Assembly: GCA_900547505.1 (NCBI GenBank)
Contig: URGY01000027.1
Location: 1 to 13,975, forward strand
DNA: 13,975 nt
From: an uncultured Collinsella sp.
GTDB taxonomy: Bacteria > Actinomycetota > Coriobacteriia > Coriobacteriales > Coriobacteriaceae
Reading direction: 5' to 3'
The notes below the pieces were generated by a model, which was given only the letters and a program-made list of their open reading frames with translations, had not been told where the DNA came from and searched no databases. Position numbers and translations under genes: made by a program. This document shows, piece after piece, positions 6,727-13,951 of the stretch; positions within the stretch are counted from its first letter, which is position 1; each line of letters starts with the position of its first letter.

Positions 6727-8253
6727 TTAATCCGCTCGATAGTGCGATCCGAGACTTTCGGTCCGCTTACGCATGGCTTTGACCATTTCCTGTGCTAGTT
6801 GAATCTGTGATTGCAGGCGGGCGAGGGCTGCGACTTCGCTGTCCTGGGCTTTCTGTGTGCTCAAGGTCGTTGCCTCTGTCTTCAAGCCCTCAAGCTCGTG
6901 TAGTGCCTCGGATAGGCCCGTCTCGGTGCGGTTGATCATGCAATAGGTGCTCATCGTGTGCTTAAGGCTGTGTGTCAGGCGTTCGGCATCTGTTGTGGCA
7001 ATGCCGTACTGGGGGAGGGCGATATCCACCTTCGGGGCTGTCTCAGGCTCTATCTGCGCTGCAAGGGCTGCCGATGCGCCTGCGATGCGCCCGAACACGA
7101 TGCCGTTGGCGCTTGACAAGCCACCGATGCGGTCGGCGCCGTGCATACCGCCTGTTGCCTCGCCGCAGGCGTAGAGGCCCTCAACACCCGTGTATGCGGT
7201 CTTATCGATCTTAATGCCGCCGTTAGCAGCGTGGGCATACATCGCAACGCGCATCTCGTCAGCCGGGGCGATGCCGTGCTCGTCTTGCAGCCAGGTGGCA
7301 AAGGTCTGCACAAACTCTGGGACATCCTCGCGGGGGAAGTCGTAGCGGAGCGCCAGGCCTTCGACACCTGCCTGATCGATGACGAGATCGATAGCGCGGG
7401 AGGCCAAGCGTGACGTGAAGGGACCATATCCAGAGCGCTGCTCGAGCAGGTCGTCCAGCTTGTCGTCGGCAATATCTACCGGCTGGTCTACATGTACGTA
7501 GCGCCAGGTTTTCTCGTTGAAGACCAGGTTGCGCTTGGGCTCGATGAAGCCGGGCATCATCTGCATGAACTCTATATTAGTAAGTGTTGCGCCGTGCGCC
7601 AGCGCGATGGCCTGCGAGGAGCTGAGCACATCAGCCGACGTAAGGCTGCGCTCGAACAGGCCGCCTGTGCCACCGGCTGCGATGATCGTGGCCTTGGCAG
7701 CAAAGGGCACGATTTGATTTTCGGTGAGGTCGTAGAGCACGGTTCCGGTTATTCTGCCGTTCGTGTCCTCAACAAGGTCGATAAGCTCATGGCGGGGGAG
7801 CAGACGAATGCCGAGCGACTCGATCCGGGCCGTCAGAGCGTCCTCAAGGGGCTTGCGGGTGAGGCCGCGCCACATGCGCGTTTTGTGGTCAAAGCAGGGG
7901 ATAAACTGCTTTTGCTGAGCGCTCTCAGCGCTTTGCGGACGCTGGAGCTCAACGCCCAGGTCTTGCTCGAGCCATTCAATTGCCTGGGGAATGCCGTGCA
8001 CAAACGTCTGGACAAGCTCGAGGTCGGCGACACCGCCGCCGACGGTCTGGATGGTGCCGATGAGGTCCTGCTCGTCGTCTTCGTCGACGGGACCGATGAG
8101 GCCGAGGCCCCAGGTACCCGGGAAGAAGCTCGATCCACTCATGGTCTTGCCGGCGCTTGCCACAGTGACGGCTGCACCTGTACATGCCGCTTCGATGGCG
8201 GCGCAAAGGCCCGCAATGCCAGATCCAATTACCAGTACATCAGTCGATTCCAT
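6727..8253 (-). CDS. FAD-dependent oxidoreductase of the L-aspartate oxidase/fumarate reductase flavoprotein superfamily
   Basis: A 508-residue flavoprotein. ATG at 8253 is chosen for the AAAGGA ribosome site before it; the frame runs 19 codons further upstream without one. Visible parts are the N-terminal dinucleotide fold VIGSGIAGLCAA (8-19), IIAAGGTGG (190-198), a substrate-side SRLASRAID with Arg286, HAANGGIKID with His341, and GLYACGEATGG with HGADRIGGLS (Arg375). The C-terminal ESLGSHYR replaces the more usual ESRGxHYR. These are the positions that hold catalytic His and Arg in NadB and FrdA, so it is probably active on a dicarboxylate or similar substrate. Near the N-terminus the family's usual AQGG stretch is replaced by SSFFPGTWGLGLIG, marking a distinct subgroup. 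No nadA, nadC, Fe-S or membrane anchor subunit is nearby and there is no secretion signal, so it appears to act as a stand-alone cytoplasmic enzyme. The 188 bases between its start and the next terminator (8254-8441) show no convincing promoter. Confidence 0.85.
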   Translation of the reverse strand: MESTDVLVIGSGIAGLCAAIEAACTGAAVTVASAGKTMSGSSFFPGTWGLGLIGPVDEDDEQDLIGTIQTVGGGVADLELVQTFVHGIPQAIEWLEQDLGVELQRPQSAESAQQKQFIPCFDHKTRMWRGLTRKPLEDALTARIESLGIRLLPRHELIDLVEDTNGRITGTVLYDLTENQIVPFAAKATIIAAGGTGGLFERSLTSADVLSSSQAIALAHGATLTNIEFMQMMPGFIEPKRNLVFNEKTWRYVHVDQPVDIADDKLDDLLEQRSGYGPFTSRLASRAIDLVIDQAGVEGLALRYDFPREDVPEFVQTFATWLQDEHGIAPADEMRVAMYAHAANGGIKIDKTAYTGVEGLYACGEATGGMHGADRIGGLSSANGIVFGRIAGASAALAAQIEPETAPKVDIALPQYGIATTDAERLTHSLKHTMSTYCMINRTETGLSEALHELEGLKTEATTLSTQKAQDSEVAALARLQSQIQLAQEMVKAMRKRTESLGSHYRAD

Positions 8254-8441
8254 TGGATTCCTTTCTCGTCCGGCGCATTGTCGCACGGGTGATCGGCAAT
8301 GGGGTCGCAAAGACTCGGCAAATCGGTAAAGGGCAAATATGGCAGGTGGGCGTCATGGACGCTCTGACGCTCCGTCTCATCACATCTCGTATTTCGCCCC
8401 AACTGATATATCGGCATTAGCTACCCTGCGACAGCGCATAC

Positions 8442-8474
8442 AAAAAGAGCCGCCACCTCGAAAGGTAGCGGCTC
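8442..8474 (-). terminator. Intrinsic terminator of the scaffold/GGGtGRT operon
   Basis: On the minus strand GAGCCGCTACCT pairs with AGGTGGCGGCTC around TTCG, an 11-bp stem with one internal mismatch. It is followed by TTTTT (8446-8442) and lies 35 bases past the GGGtGRT stop. The stable UUCG loop makes this a strong terminator. Confidence 0.9.
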
Positions 8475-8509
8475 TAAAGCTCAACTATATGAGCATCGCG
8501 CGGGCGCGA

Positions 8510-9514
8510 TTAGGCCTTGAGGGCCTCCTCGACGGCGACAGCGCAAGCGACGGTGGCACCGACCATGGGGTTGTTGCCCATGCCGATGAGACCCATCATG
8601 TCAACGTGCGCAGGCACGGAGGAAGAACCGGCGAACTGGGCGTCGGAGTGCATACGGCCCATGGTGTCGGTCATGCCGTAAGAGGCAGGGCCGGCGCCCA
8701 TGTTGTCCGGGTGCAGGGTACGGCCAGTGCCGCCACCAGAAGCGACGGAGAAGTACTTCTTGCCAGCCTCGATGCGCTCCTTCTTGTAGGTGCCAGCGAC
8801 GGGGTGCTGGAAGCGCGTGGGGTTGGTGGAGTTACCGGTGATCGAGATGTCGACGTTCTCGTGCCACATGATGGCAACGCCCTCGCGGACGTCGTCGGAG
8901 CCGTAGCAGTTAACGGCAGCGCGGGGACCATCGGAGTAGGGGATGGTCTCGACGACCTTGAGCTCGCCCGTGTAGTAGTCGAACTGGGTCTTCACATAGG
9001 TGAAGCCGTTGATGCGGGCGATGATCTGGGCGGCGTCCTTGCCCAGACCGTTGAGGATAACGCGCAGCGGCTTCTTGCGAGCCTTGTTGGCGTTCAGAGC
9101 CAGACCGATAGCGCCCTCAGCGGCAGCGAAGGACTCGTGGCCGGCCAGGAAGGCGAAGCACTCGGTGTCGTCGGAGAGCAGCATTGCGCCCAGGTTGCCG
9201 TGGCCCAGACCGACCTTGCGGTCCTCAGCGACGGAGCCGGGGACGGTGAAGGCCTGGATGCCCTCGCCGATGATGGCGGCAGCCTCAGAAGCGGACTTGG
9301 CGCCACGCTTGACAGCGAGAGCGCAACCGAGGGTGTAGGCCCACTCGGCGTTCTGGAAGGCGATGGACTGGGTGTTGTTGACGATCTCACGCGGGTTGAA
9401 GCCCTTGTCGGTGCAGATCTGCAGAGCTTCCTCGAGGGAGGCGATGCCGTTGTCGGCGAGGCACTTGTTGATCTTGTCAGCGCGGCGCTCGTAACCTTCG
9501 AACGTAACAGTCAT
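8510..9514 (-). CDS. GGGtGRT family protein of unknown function
   Basis: This 334-residue protein carries the motif that names the Pfam family GGGtGRT: ASGGGTGRTLHPDN with GGGTGRT at 260-266. Other conserved-looking blocks are Gly-rich GLGHGNLGAMLL (102-113), FAFLAGHESFAAAEGA (120-135), NGLGKDAAQIIARINGF (155-171) and a C-terminal MGLIGMGNNPMVGATVACAV. It has no signal peptide or membrane segment, so it should be cytoplasmic. The biochemical function is unknown to me; the glycine-rich loops could hold a phosphate or nucleotide, which is only inference. The ATG has an AGGGAGG ribosome site that overlaps the end of the upstream gene, 18 bases away, so the two are surely co-transcribed. The partner is a NifU-like scaffold and a terminator follows, making a closed two-gene operon that points to an iron-sulfur-linked role. 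Codon use is strongly biased, as in well-expressed genes. Confidence 0.9.
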   Translation of the reverse strand: MTVTFEGYERRADKINKCLADNGIASLEEALQICTDKGFNPREIVNNTQSIAFQNAEWAYTLGCALAVKRGAKSASEAAAIIGEGIQAFTVPGSVAEDRKVGLGHGNLGAMLLSDDTECFAFLAGHESFAAAEGAIGLALNANKARKKPLRVILNGLGKDAAQIIARINGFTYVKTQFDYYTGELKVVETIPYSDGPRAAVNCYGSDDVREGVAIMWHENVDISITGNSTNPTRFQHPVAGTYKKERIEAGKKYFSVASGGGTGRTLHPDNMGAGPASYGMTDTMGRMHSDAQFAGSSSVPAHVDMMGLIGMGNNPMVGATVACAVAVEEALKA

Positions 9515-9532
9515 AGTTATTTCCCTCCCTTT

Positions 9533-10267
9533 CTACTCGTGAACCGGGAACACGCTGGCGACGGAGTGAGTCTCCTCGTCGGTGCGCGGGTCGATGTACT
9601 TGGCAGCGTTCTCCCACTGACCATAATGGCCCATAGCGCCAGCGATGGCCTCCTCGGGGGTCTTGCCGGCCTTGACGGCGTCGGTGAACTTGCCGAGGTT
9701 CAGGAACTCGAATGCGATGATCTCGTTCTTGTCGTTGAGAGCCATGCGGGTGACGTAGCCCTGAGCGAGCTCGAGGTAACGAGCGCCCTTTGCCTTGGTG
9801 CCGAACATGGTGCCGACCTGAGAGCGAAGGCCCTTGCCGAGGTCGTCGAGGGAGGCGCCCACGGGCAGGCCGCCCTCGGAGAACGCGGTCTGGCTGCGGC
9901 CGTAAACGATCTGCAGGAAGATCTCGCGCATAGCAACGTTGATGGCGTCGCAGACGAGGTCGGTGTTGAGGGCCTCGAGGATGGTCTTACCGGGAAGGAT
10001 CTCGGAAGCCATGGCGGCAGAGTGGGTCATGCCCGAGCAGCCGATGGTCTCAACGAGGGCCTCCTCGATGATGCCGTCCTTGACGTTCAGCGTGAGCTTG
10101 CAGGCGCCCTGCTGAGGTGCGCACCAACCCACACCGTGCGTAAGACCGGAGATGTCGGAAATCTCCTTAGCCTGGACCCACTTGCCCTCCTCGGGGATGG
10201 GTGCGGGGCCGTGGTATGCACCCTTGGCAACGGGGCACATGTTCTCCACTTCCTGTGAGTACTGCAT
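9533..10267 (-). CDS. NifU-like iron-sulfur cluster assembly scaffold protein
   Basis: A 244-residue protein related to the N-terminal (IscU-like) domain of NifU, of the type annotated as an iron-sulfur scaffold in anaerobes. ATG at 10267 follows a GAGGAG site; an in-frame ATG 28 codons earlier has no such site and would add an implausible Arg-rich leader. Cysteines are at 11, 49, 56, 77 and 106. The block VKDGIIEEALVETIGCSGMTH (63-82) resembles the IscU strand-turn that carries a cluster ligand, and LNTDLVCDAINVAM (100-113) follows. It is nearly twice the length of SufU/IscU because of an additional C-terminal domain (about 125-244) that contains YVTRMALNDKNEIIAFEFLN and is not from NifU as I know it. 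It is first in an operon with the GGGtGRT gene. A scaffold function is inferred from similarity; cluster binding is unproven, and the HTH-HUH gene is transcribed divergently from it. Confidence 0.82.
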   Translation of the reverse strand: MQYSQEVENMCPVAKGAYHGPAPIPEEGKWVQAKEISDISGLTHGVGWCAPQQGACKLTLNVKDGIIEEALVETIGCSGMTHSAAMASEILPGKTILEALNTDLVCDAINVAMREIFLQIVYGRSQTAFSEGGLPVGASLDDLGKGLRSQVGTMFGTKAKGARYLELAQGYVTRMALNDKNEIIAFEFLNLGKFTDAVKAGKTPEEAIAGAMGHYGQWENAAKYIDPRTDEETHSVASVFPVHE

Positions 10268-10360
10268 GCCTCTCCTCTCTATCGTGTTGGCGTCCCGTCT
10301 GGGGGTCGTGGCTGGCGATTGCCGGGCGACCCTTCGAAAGGGACATGACATGCAGTCCCT

Positions 10361-10366
10361 ATAATA
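10361..10366 (-). promoter_or_regulatory. Possible -10 element for the scaffold/GGGtGRT operon
   Basis: The minus strand reads TATTAT 94 bases before the scaffold start; on the plus strand the overlapping bases 10360-10365 read TATAAT. The -35 position is poor in both directions. Downstream in the leader a CCCTT-CGA-AAGGG hairpin lies at 10330-10342. This is the best promoter candidate in the 403-base divergent gap (10268-10670), which otherwise holds the palindrome at 10426 and no supported gene. Confidence 0.35.
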
Positions 10367-10425
10367 CCGCGAAATGCACGGAATATTCGGCGAACGGCTC
10401 AGTTTTCGTAGCGAGAAGTCCGGAA

Positions 10426-10439
10426 GTTTTAATTGAAAC
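10426..10439. promoter_or_regulatory. AT-rich imperfect palindrome in a divergent intergenic region
   Basis: GTTTTAATTGAAAC is a 14-base palindrome with one mismatched symmetric pair, in an AT-rich island within GC-rich DNA between the divergent scaffold and HUH-protein genes. It could be an operator for either gene. A looser inverted repeat, GGAAGTT near 10422 and AACTTCC near 10468, encloses the same region. Confidence 0.3.
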
Positions 10440-10670
10440 GGTTTAACTCTATGTTCTGTGGTCGTGAACTTCCGCAGAGGGGGTCCGTCTTGGGCAAGCT
10501 TTTGGTCAGCTCTTGTAAGCGTTGCAGGGGTTGACCTGTTGCAACGGTGCCGTTCGCCGCCTGATTACTGCCTTTGGCCGCGCGAGTGTATTGTTTTGCG
10601 TGAATGTTTTGATGGCACGCTTCAATCGTGCTGTATTGGATGGCAAGCAAATCCCGGCGAAGGGAGCGCC

Positions 10671-11480
10671 ATGCAGCGCGTTTGGAGAACGGTTACCGGC
10701 TTTTACCATGTCTGTGCCCGCGGTGCGGGCAAGCAGCTCATCTTAGAGGGCGATGAAGACCGGTGGGAGTTTTTGGAACTGATGCGCGACTGCTGCCGGG
10801 AGGCGGGCGTGACGGTTATCGCCTGGTGCCTTATGGGCAATCACGTGCATCTGGTGCTTGCAGATTACGAGGACGCGATGAGCGCGGCGATGCACCGGCT
10901 GCTTTTGACGCACGCGCGGCGGTTCAATAAACACACGGGGCGCACAGGCCATCTGTTCCAGAACCGTTTTGACCGGCGCTCGCTCGATACCGACTGGCAG
11001 GTGATGGAGGCTATTCGCTCCGTACACGCCGATCCGCAGGAGGCTGGCATCAGCTTAATCGAGCGTTATCCCTGGAGCAGCTTTGCGGAGCATTTGTGCG
11101 CTTACGACGGTGACGCGGCTGATGTCGCGAGGGGATTTTCTGATCCTTCTTGCGTGCTTGAGCTTTTTGGTTCTGCCGAGGGCTTTATTGTCTATTCGCT
11201 TTCGACGCCCGACGGCGGCGAGCCAGCGCTGTGCGATATGAAAGAGACGGAATGGGAACGCCACGCCTTTGCCGACAAGATGGCGAAGGAGCTCGGGGTT
11301 CCGCTCCACGGGGTTAAAGCCGCGCCGTCGGCGCAGCGCAATATCGTCATTCTTGGATTGCACGATGCCGGTTTTACGGTGCGTCAGATTGAGCGATATA
11401 CGGGGATTAGCAAAAGTACCGTTTCTCGTATTGTGCGCGCTTATGCGCAGGTGGACGCGCAGGCTGTGCTCTCGGAATAG
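10671..11480 (+). CDS. Y1/HUH transposase-like protein with C-terminal helix-turn-helix, probably not an active transposase
   Basis: The N-terminal 130 residues of this 269-residue protein match the Y1 (IS200/REP-associated tyrosine) transposase fold: FYHVCARGAGKQLI near 11-24, the HUH metal motif MGNHVHLVL (55-63, His58 and His60), RFNKHTGRTGHLFQNRF (84-100) and DPQEAG (121-126). In this family a catalytic tyrosine sits in the helix before the NP motif, usually within D-x-Y-L or R-Y-I-H-x-N-P. Here those positions are Trp109 and Ser117, and no Tyr lies between residues 67 and 132. The C-terminal QRNIVILGLHDAG followed by FTVRQIERYTGISKSTVSRI (224-255) is a clear helix-turn-helix. ATG at 10671 has an AAGGGAG site. 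No REP-like or IS200-type ends were found around it. A domesticated DNA-binding protein or regulator is a reasonable reading; a decayed transposase is the alternative. Confidence 0.8.
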   Translation: MQRVWRTVTGFYHVCARGAGKQLILEGDEDRWEFLELMRDCCREAGVTVIAWCLMGNHVHLVLADYEDAMSAAMHRLLLTHARRFNKHTGRTGHLFQNRFDRRSLDTDWQVMEAIRSVHADPQEAGISLIERYPWSSFAEHLCAYDGDAADVARGFSDPSCVLELFGSAEGFIVYSLSTPDGGEPALCDMKETEWERHAFADKMAKELGVPLHGVKAAPSAQRNIVILGLHDAGFTVRQIERYTGISKSTVSRIVRAYAQVDAQAVLSE

Positions 11481-11517
11481 AAAATGGCCGAACCACTCTT
11501 TTCAAGCGATTCGGCCA
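11481..11517 (-). terminator. Terminator after sufU, between convergent genes
   Basis: TGGCCGAA (11485-11492) pairs with TTCGGCCA (11510-11517), an 8-bp stem, and the minus strand continues into TTTT (11484-11481). It lies 28 bases past the sufU stop and directly abuts the stop of the convergent HUH gene. The plus-strand side has no T-tract, so it mainly serves the suf operon. Confidence 0.7.
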
Positions 11518-11545
11518 ACAAAAATCTTAAGATTTGGGACACGTA

Positions 11546-11980
11546 CTACTGATTATTTTGCCCCTCGAGCATGCCGTCGAGGGTGCGCCAGGCGAGCTCG
11601 GCGCATTTGACGCGGGCGGGCATGTGCGAGATGTCCTTGAGCTGGGCGGCTTCGTCCAGGTCTTCCAGGTCGTCCTCGGAGAGCTTCTCGCCGCGGATCA
11701 TGGCGAGGAAGAGTCCCGCCAAGCGACGTGCCTCCTCGACGGTCTCGCCGGTGATGAGGTCGGCCATGATGTCGGCACTGGCCTGGCTGATGGCACAGCC
11801 GTGGCCGGTAAAGGAGGCCTCCTCGATCACGTTGTTCTCGACTCGTAGCTGCAAGGTGAGCTCGTCGCCACAGCTGGGGTTGATGCCGTCGTGCTCGTGC
11901 GTGGGAGCATCCATCTCGTACTTATAGTCGGGGTGCGAGTTGTGCTCCATAAACGTGGTGGAGGTGTACAGATTACCCAT
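11546..11980 (-). CDS. sufU: SufU, zinc-containing sulfur-transfer partner of SufS
   Basis: SufU accepts sulfur from the cysteine desulfurase SufS and passes it on for iron-sulfur cluster assembly; it is the IscU-like member of the Gram-positive SUF pathway. The 144 residues match Bacillus SufU (about 147). Key positions are NPSCGD (Cys37, Asp39), GHGCAISQASADIM (Cys62) and MPARVKCAELAW (Cys126), which together form the zinc site. The region between Cys62 and Cys126 has the insertion that separates SufU from IscU. The ATG at 11980 lies inside sufS: ATGGGTAA contains both the sufU start and the sufS stop, an 8-base overlap that suggests translational coupling. A GGAG lies 8 bases before the ATG. 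It is the last gene of the operon. Confidence 0.95.
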   Translation of the reverse strand: MGNLYTSTTFMEHNSHPDYKYEMDAPTHEHDGINPSCGDELTLQLRVENNVIEEASFTGHGCAISQASADIMADLITGETVEEARRLAGLFLAMIRGEKLSEDDLEDLDEAAQLKDISHMPARVKCAELAWRTLDGMLEGQNNQ

Positions 11981-13298
11981 TGAACGTGCTCCAAACGTGA
12001 TGCAGGCCGGCGATGAACTTGTCGATGTCGGCCTTGTCGTTGTAGAAGGCCACGCTGGCGCGGCAGCAGGCAAGGTTCTCGACGCCCAGCCAGGTGAGCA
12101 GCGGCTGCGCGCAGTGGTGGCCGGCGCGGATGCAGACGCCGTCCATGTCCATGATGCTCGCGACGTCGTGCGGGTGAATGCCCTTGACGTTAAAGCTCAC
12201 AACGCCGTGGTGGTTGTCCCAGTAGATGGAACCGATGATTTGGACAAAGTCGAGCTGCATGAGTTCGCCCATCAGATAGTGGACGAGTGCCTGCTCGCGG
12301 GCCTGGATGTTCTCGTAACCCACCGTGTTGACCAGGTAGTCGAGTGCCGCACCCGTGGCGAAGATGCCGGCGGCGTCCTGCGTACCGGCCTCGAACTTCT
12401 CGGGGACGGGCGCCCAGACGGCGTCCTGCTCGGTGACCGAATCGATCATCTCGCCACCGGTGAGCATGGGCGGCATGGCGTTGAGCAGGTCCATCTTGCC
12501 CCACAGCACGCCGATGCCCATAGGGCCCATGGCCTTGTGCGCGCTAAAGGCAAAGAAGTCGGCTCCCAGGTCGGCCACATCGACCGGCATGTGCGGCAGC
12601 GACTGCGCGCCGTCGACGACCAGATAGCCGCCGTACTTGTGCACGAGCTTGCCGAGGTTCTTGACCGGGTTCTCGACGCCCAGCACGTTGGAGACCTGTC
12701 CCACGGCCAGGATCTTAGTCTTGGGACCAACCTTGGCAAGAACCTCCTCGGTGGTGAGCTGGCCGGTCTTGGTGGGGTAGAGGTAGACGAGCTTGGCGCC
12801 GGTCTCGCGGCAGACCTGCTGCCACGGAATCAGGTTGGAGTGGTGCTCCATGATGGTGATGACGACCTCGTCACCGGGCTCGAGCACCGTGGGTGCAAAG
12901 CTCTTGGCGACCAGGTTGAGCGACTCGCTCGTGTTGCGGGTGAAGACGACCTCGTTGGCCTGGGCGGCGCCGATGAGGTCGGCGATCTGCTGGCGGACCT
13001 TCGCGATGGCGTCGGTGGCCTCGACGGACAGCGAGTACAGGCCGCGCAGGGGGTTGGCGTTCATGCGCTGATAGAAGTCACGCTCGGCGTCGAGCACGCA
13101 GGCAGGGCGCTGCGCGGTGGCGGCACTATCGAGGAAGGCGATCTCGGGGTGCTGCTGGAAAAGCGGGAACTGTGCCTTGTAGGGATTGGTCTCGATGTCC
13201 ACGGTGGGCCAGCCGCGCGAAGCCTCGTCGCTGGCGTCGAGCTCCATGGGCTCGGGGGCAGTGCAGGTGTCGCATTTAACGTGCTCGGTGTCGATCAT
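11973..13298 (-). CDS. sufS: SufS cysteine desulfurase with N-terminal extension
   Basis: SufS uses PLP to remove sulfur from cysteine, leaving alanine and an enzyme persulfide for cluster assembly (EC 2.8.1.7). The 441 residues show AFLDSAATAQRP (54-65), MEHHSNLIPWQ (150-160), VVDGAQSLPHMPVD (227-240) and FSAHKAMGPMGIGVLWG (251-267) with the PLP lysine K255. The persulfide loop is IRAGHHCAQPLL with catalytic Cys396, as in type II desulfurases. Compared with E. coli SufS (406 residues) there are about 33 extra residues at the N-terminus, containing a CDTC motif (Cys9, Cys12). This start is supported by GAGGAG 6 bases upstream, and its ATGA overlaps the sufD stop. It therefore belongs to the same transcript as sufD upstream and sufU downstream. 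Confidence 0.95.
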   Translation of the reverse strand: MIDTEHVKCDTCTAPEPMELDASDEASRGWPTVDIETNPYKAQFPLFQQHPEIAFLDSAATAQRPACVLDAERDFYQRMNANPLRGLYSLSVEATDAIAKVRQQIADLIGAAQANEVVFTRNTSESLNLVAKSFAPTVLEPGDEVVITIMEHHSNLIPWQQVCRETGAKLVYLYPTKTGQLTTEEVLAKVGPKTKILAVGQVSNVLGVENPVKNLGKLVHKYGGYLVVDGAQSLPHMPVDVADLGADFFAFSAHKAMGPMGIGVLWGKMDLLNAMPPMLTGGEMIDSVTEQDAVWAPVPEKFEAGTQDAAGIFATGAALDYLVNTVGYENIQAREQALVHYLMGELMQLDFVQIIGSIYWDNHHGVVSFNVKGIHPHDVASIMDMDGVCIRAGHHCAQPLLTWLGVENLACCRASVAFYNDKADIDKFIAGLHHVWSTFNG

Positions 13299-13951
13299 GC
13301 GAGCTCCTCTTCAAAGTTGTCGATCAGGTTGTTGCCCAGGCGGACGACGGCTGCGCGGGTGCGCTCGTCGGTGGTGGAAAGCGCGGCGTCCTCCAGCTTG
13401 GCGCGGATGAACAGGTCCTCGGCGGCGTTTTGGTCAAGGCCGCGGCAGGCGAGGTAGAACAGCTGCTCGTCGCGGACGTGACCGATGGTGGCGCCGTGGT
13501 TGCCGGCGACGTCGTCCTCGTCGCAGAGAATGACGGGAACGGTCTTGTTGTCGACGCCCTTGTTGGCCAAAAGCACCGTCTCGCGCTCGGTGCCGGTTGC
13601 ACCCTTGCAGCCGTGCACGAGGTCGATGGTGCCGCGGTAGACCTTCTTGGACGTGCCGGTCAGCACGCCGTTGGCGTCGATCTCGCACTCGGTCTTGCGA
13701 CCGCGGTGGCGCAGCTCGTAGTTAAAGTCGCGCACCTGCTCGCGGGCGCCCAGGTAGTCAGTATCGATGGTGATCTTGGCGGTATCGCCCAGCAGGTCGC
13801 CGGCAAGGCCGGTGGCGCTGGCGCCAGCACCCAGGACGGTGTGCTGCACGTTGACGCGCGCGCCCTCGTCCAGGAACAGGCCGGTGTCGTCGAGCGCGAT
13901 CCAGCTATCGTCGAGCGTCTGCGTGCAGGTCACGTTGACGGTGGCGTACTC
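13295..13951 (-). CDS. sufD: SufD, component of the SufBCD scaffold (N-terminal part missing)
   Basis: SufD forms the SufBC2D complex that builds iron-sulfur clusters. The 218 visible residues are the C-terminal part of the SufB/SufD right-handed beta-helix and the helical tail. Landmarks are YRGTIDLVHGCKGATGTE, ILCDEDDVAGNHGATIGHVRDE with the conserved HGAT, and LFYLACRGLDQNAAEDLF. SufD is preferred over SufB because it directly precedes sufS and lacks SufB features, but with only the C-terminal half this is not absolute. The frame runs off the end of real sequence: codons beyond 13951 are adapter and give a false N-terminus reading as YKRQ. The stop overlaps the sufS start by 4 bases. sufC and sufB are expected upstream, beyond the contig end. 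Confidence 0.88.
   Translation of the reverse strand, partial: EYATVNVTCTQTLDDSWIALDDTGLFLDEGARVNVQHTVLGAGASATGLAGDLLGDTAKITIDTDYLGAREQVRDFNYELRHRGRKTECEIDANGVLTGTSKKVYRGTIDLVHGCKGATGTERETVLLANKGVDNKTVPVILCDEDDVAGNHGATIGHVRDEQLFYLACRGLDQNAAEDLFIRAKLEDAALSTTDERTRAAVVRLGNNLIDNFEEELA

Noticed and set aside
8339..10258. A 639-codon plus-strand open frame across the whole scaffold/GGGtGRT operon
   Set aside because: It is antisense to two genes with clear family motifs and ribosome sites. Long antisense frames are expected from their strong GC bias, and its translation is repetitive Val/Gly/Asp/Ala-rich without recognisable domains.
10458..10670. A 71-codon upstream extension of the HUH protein
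   Set aside because: The ATG at 10671 has a strong ribosome site and begins right at the Y1 domain. The extension has no similarity to the family.
10671..11480. A complete IS200-type insertion sequence
   Set aside because: No subterminal hairpins, target motif or tnpB/omega RNA were found, and the catalytic tyrosine positions are substituted.
11940..13457. A 505-codon plus-strand open frame antisense to sufS and neighbours
   Set aside because: It is a shadow of codon bias in sufS, sufU and sufD, which are unmistakable. It has no domain signal.
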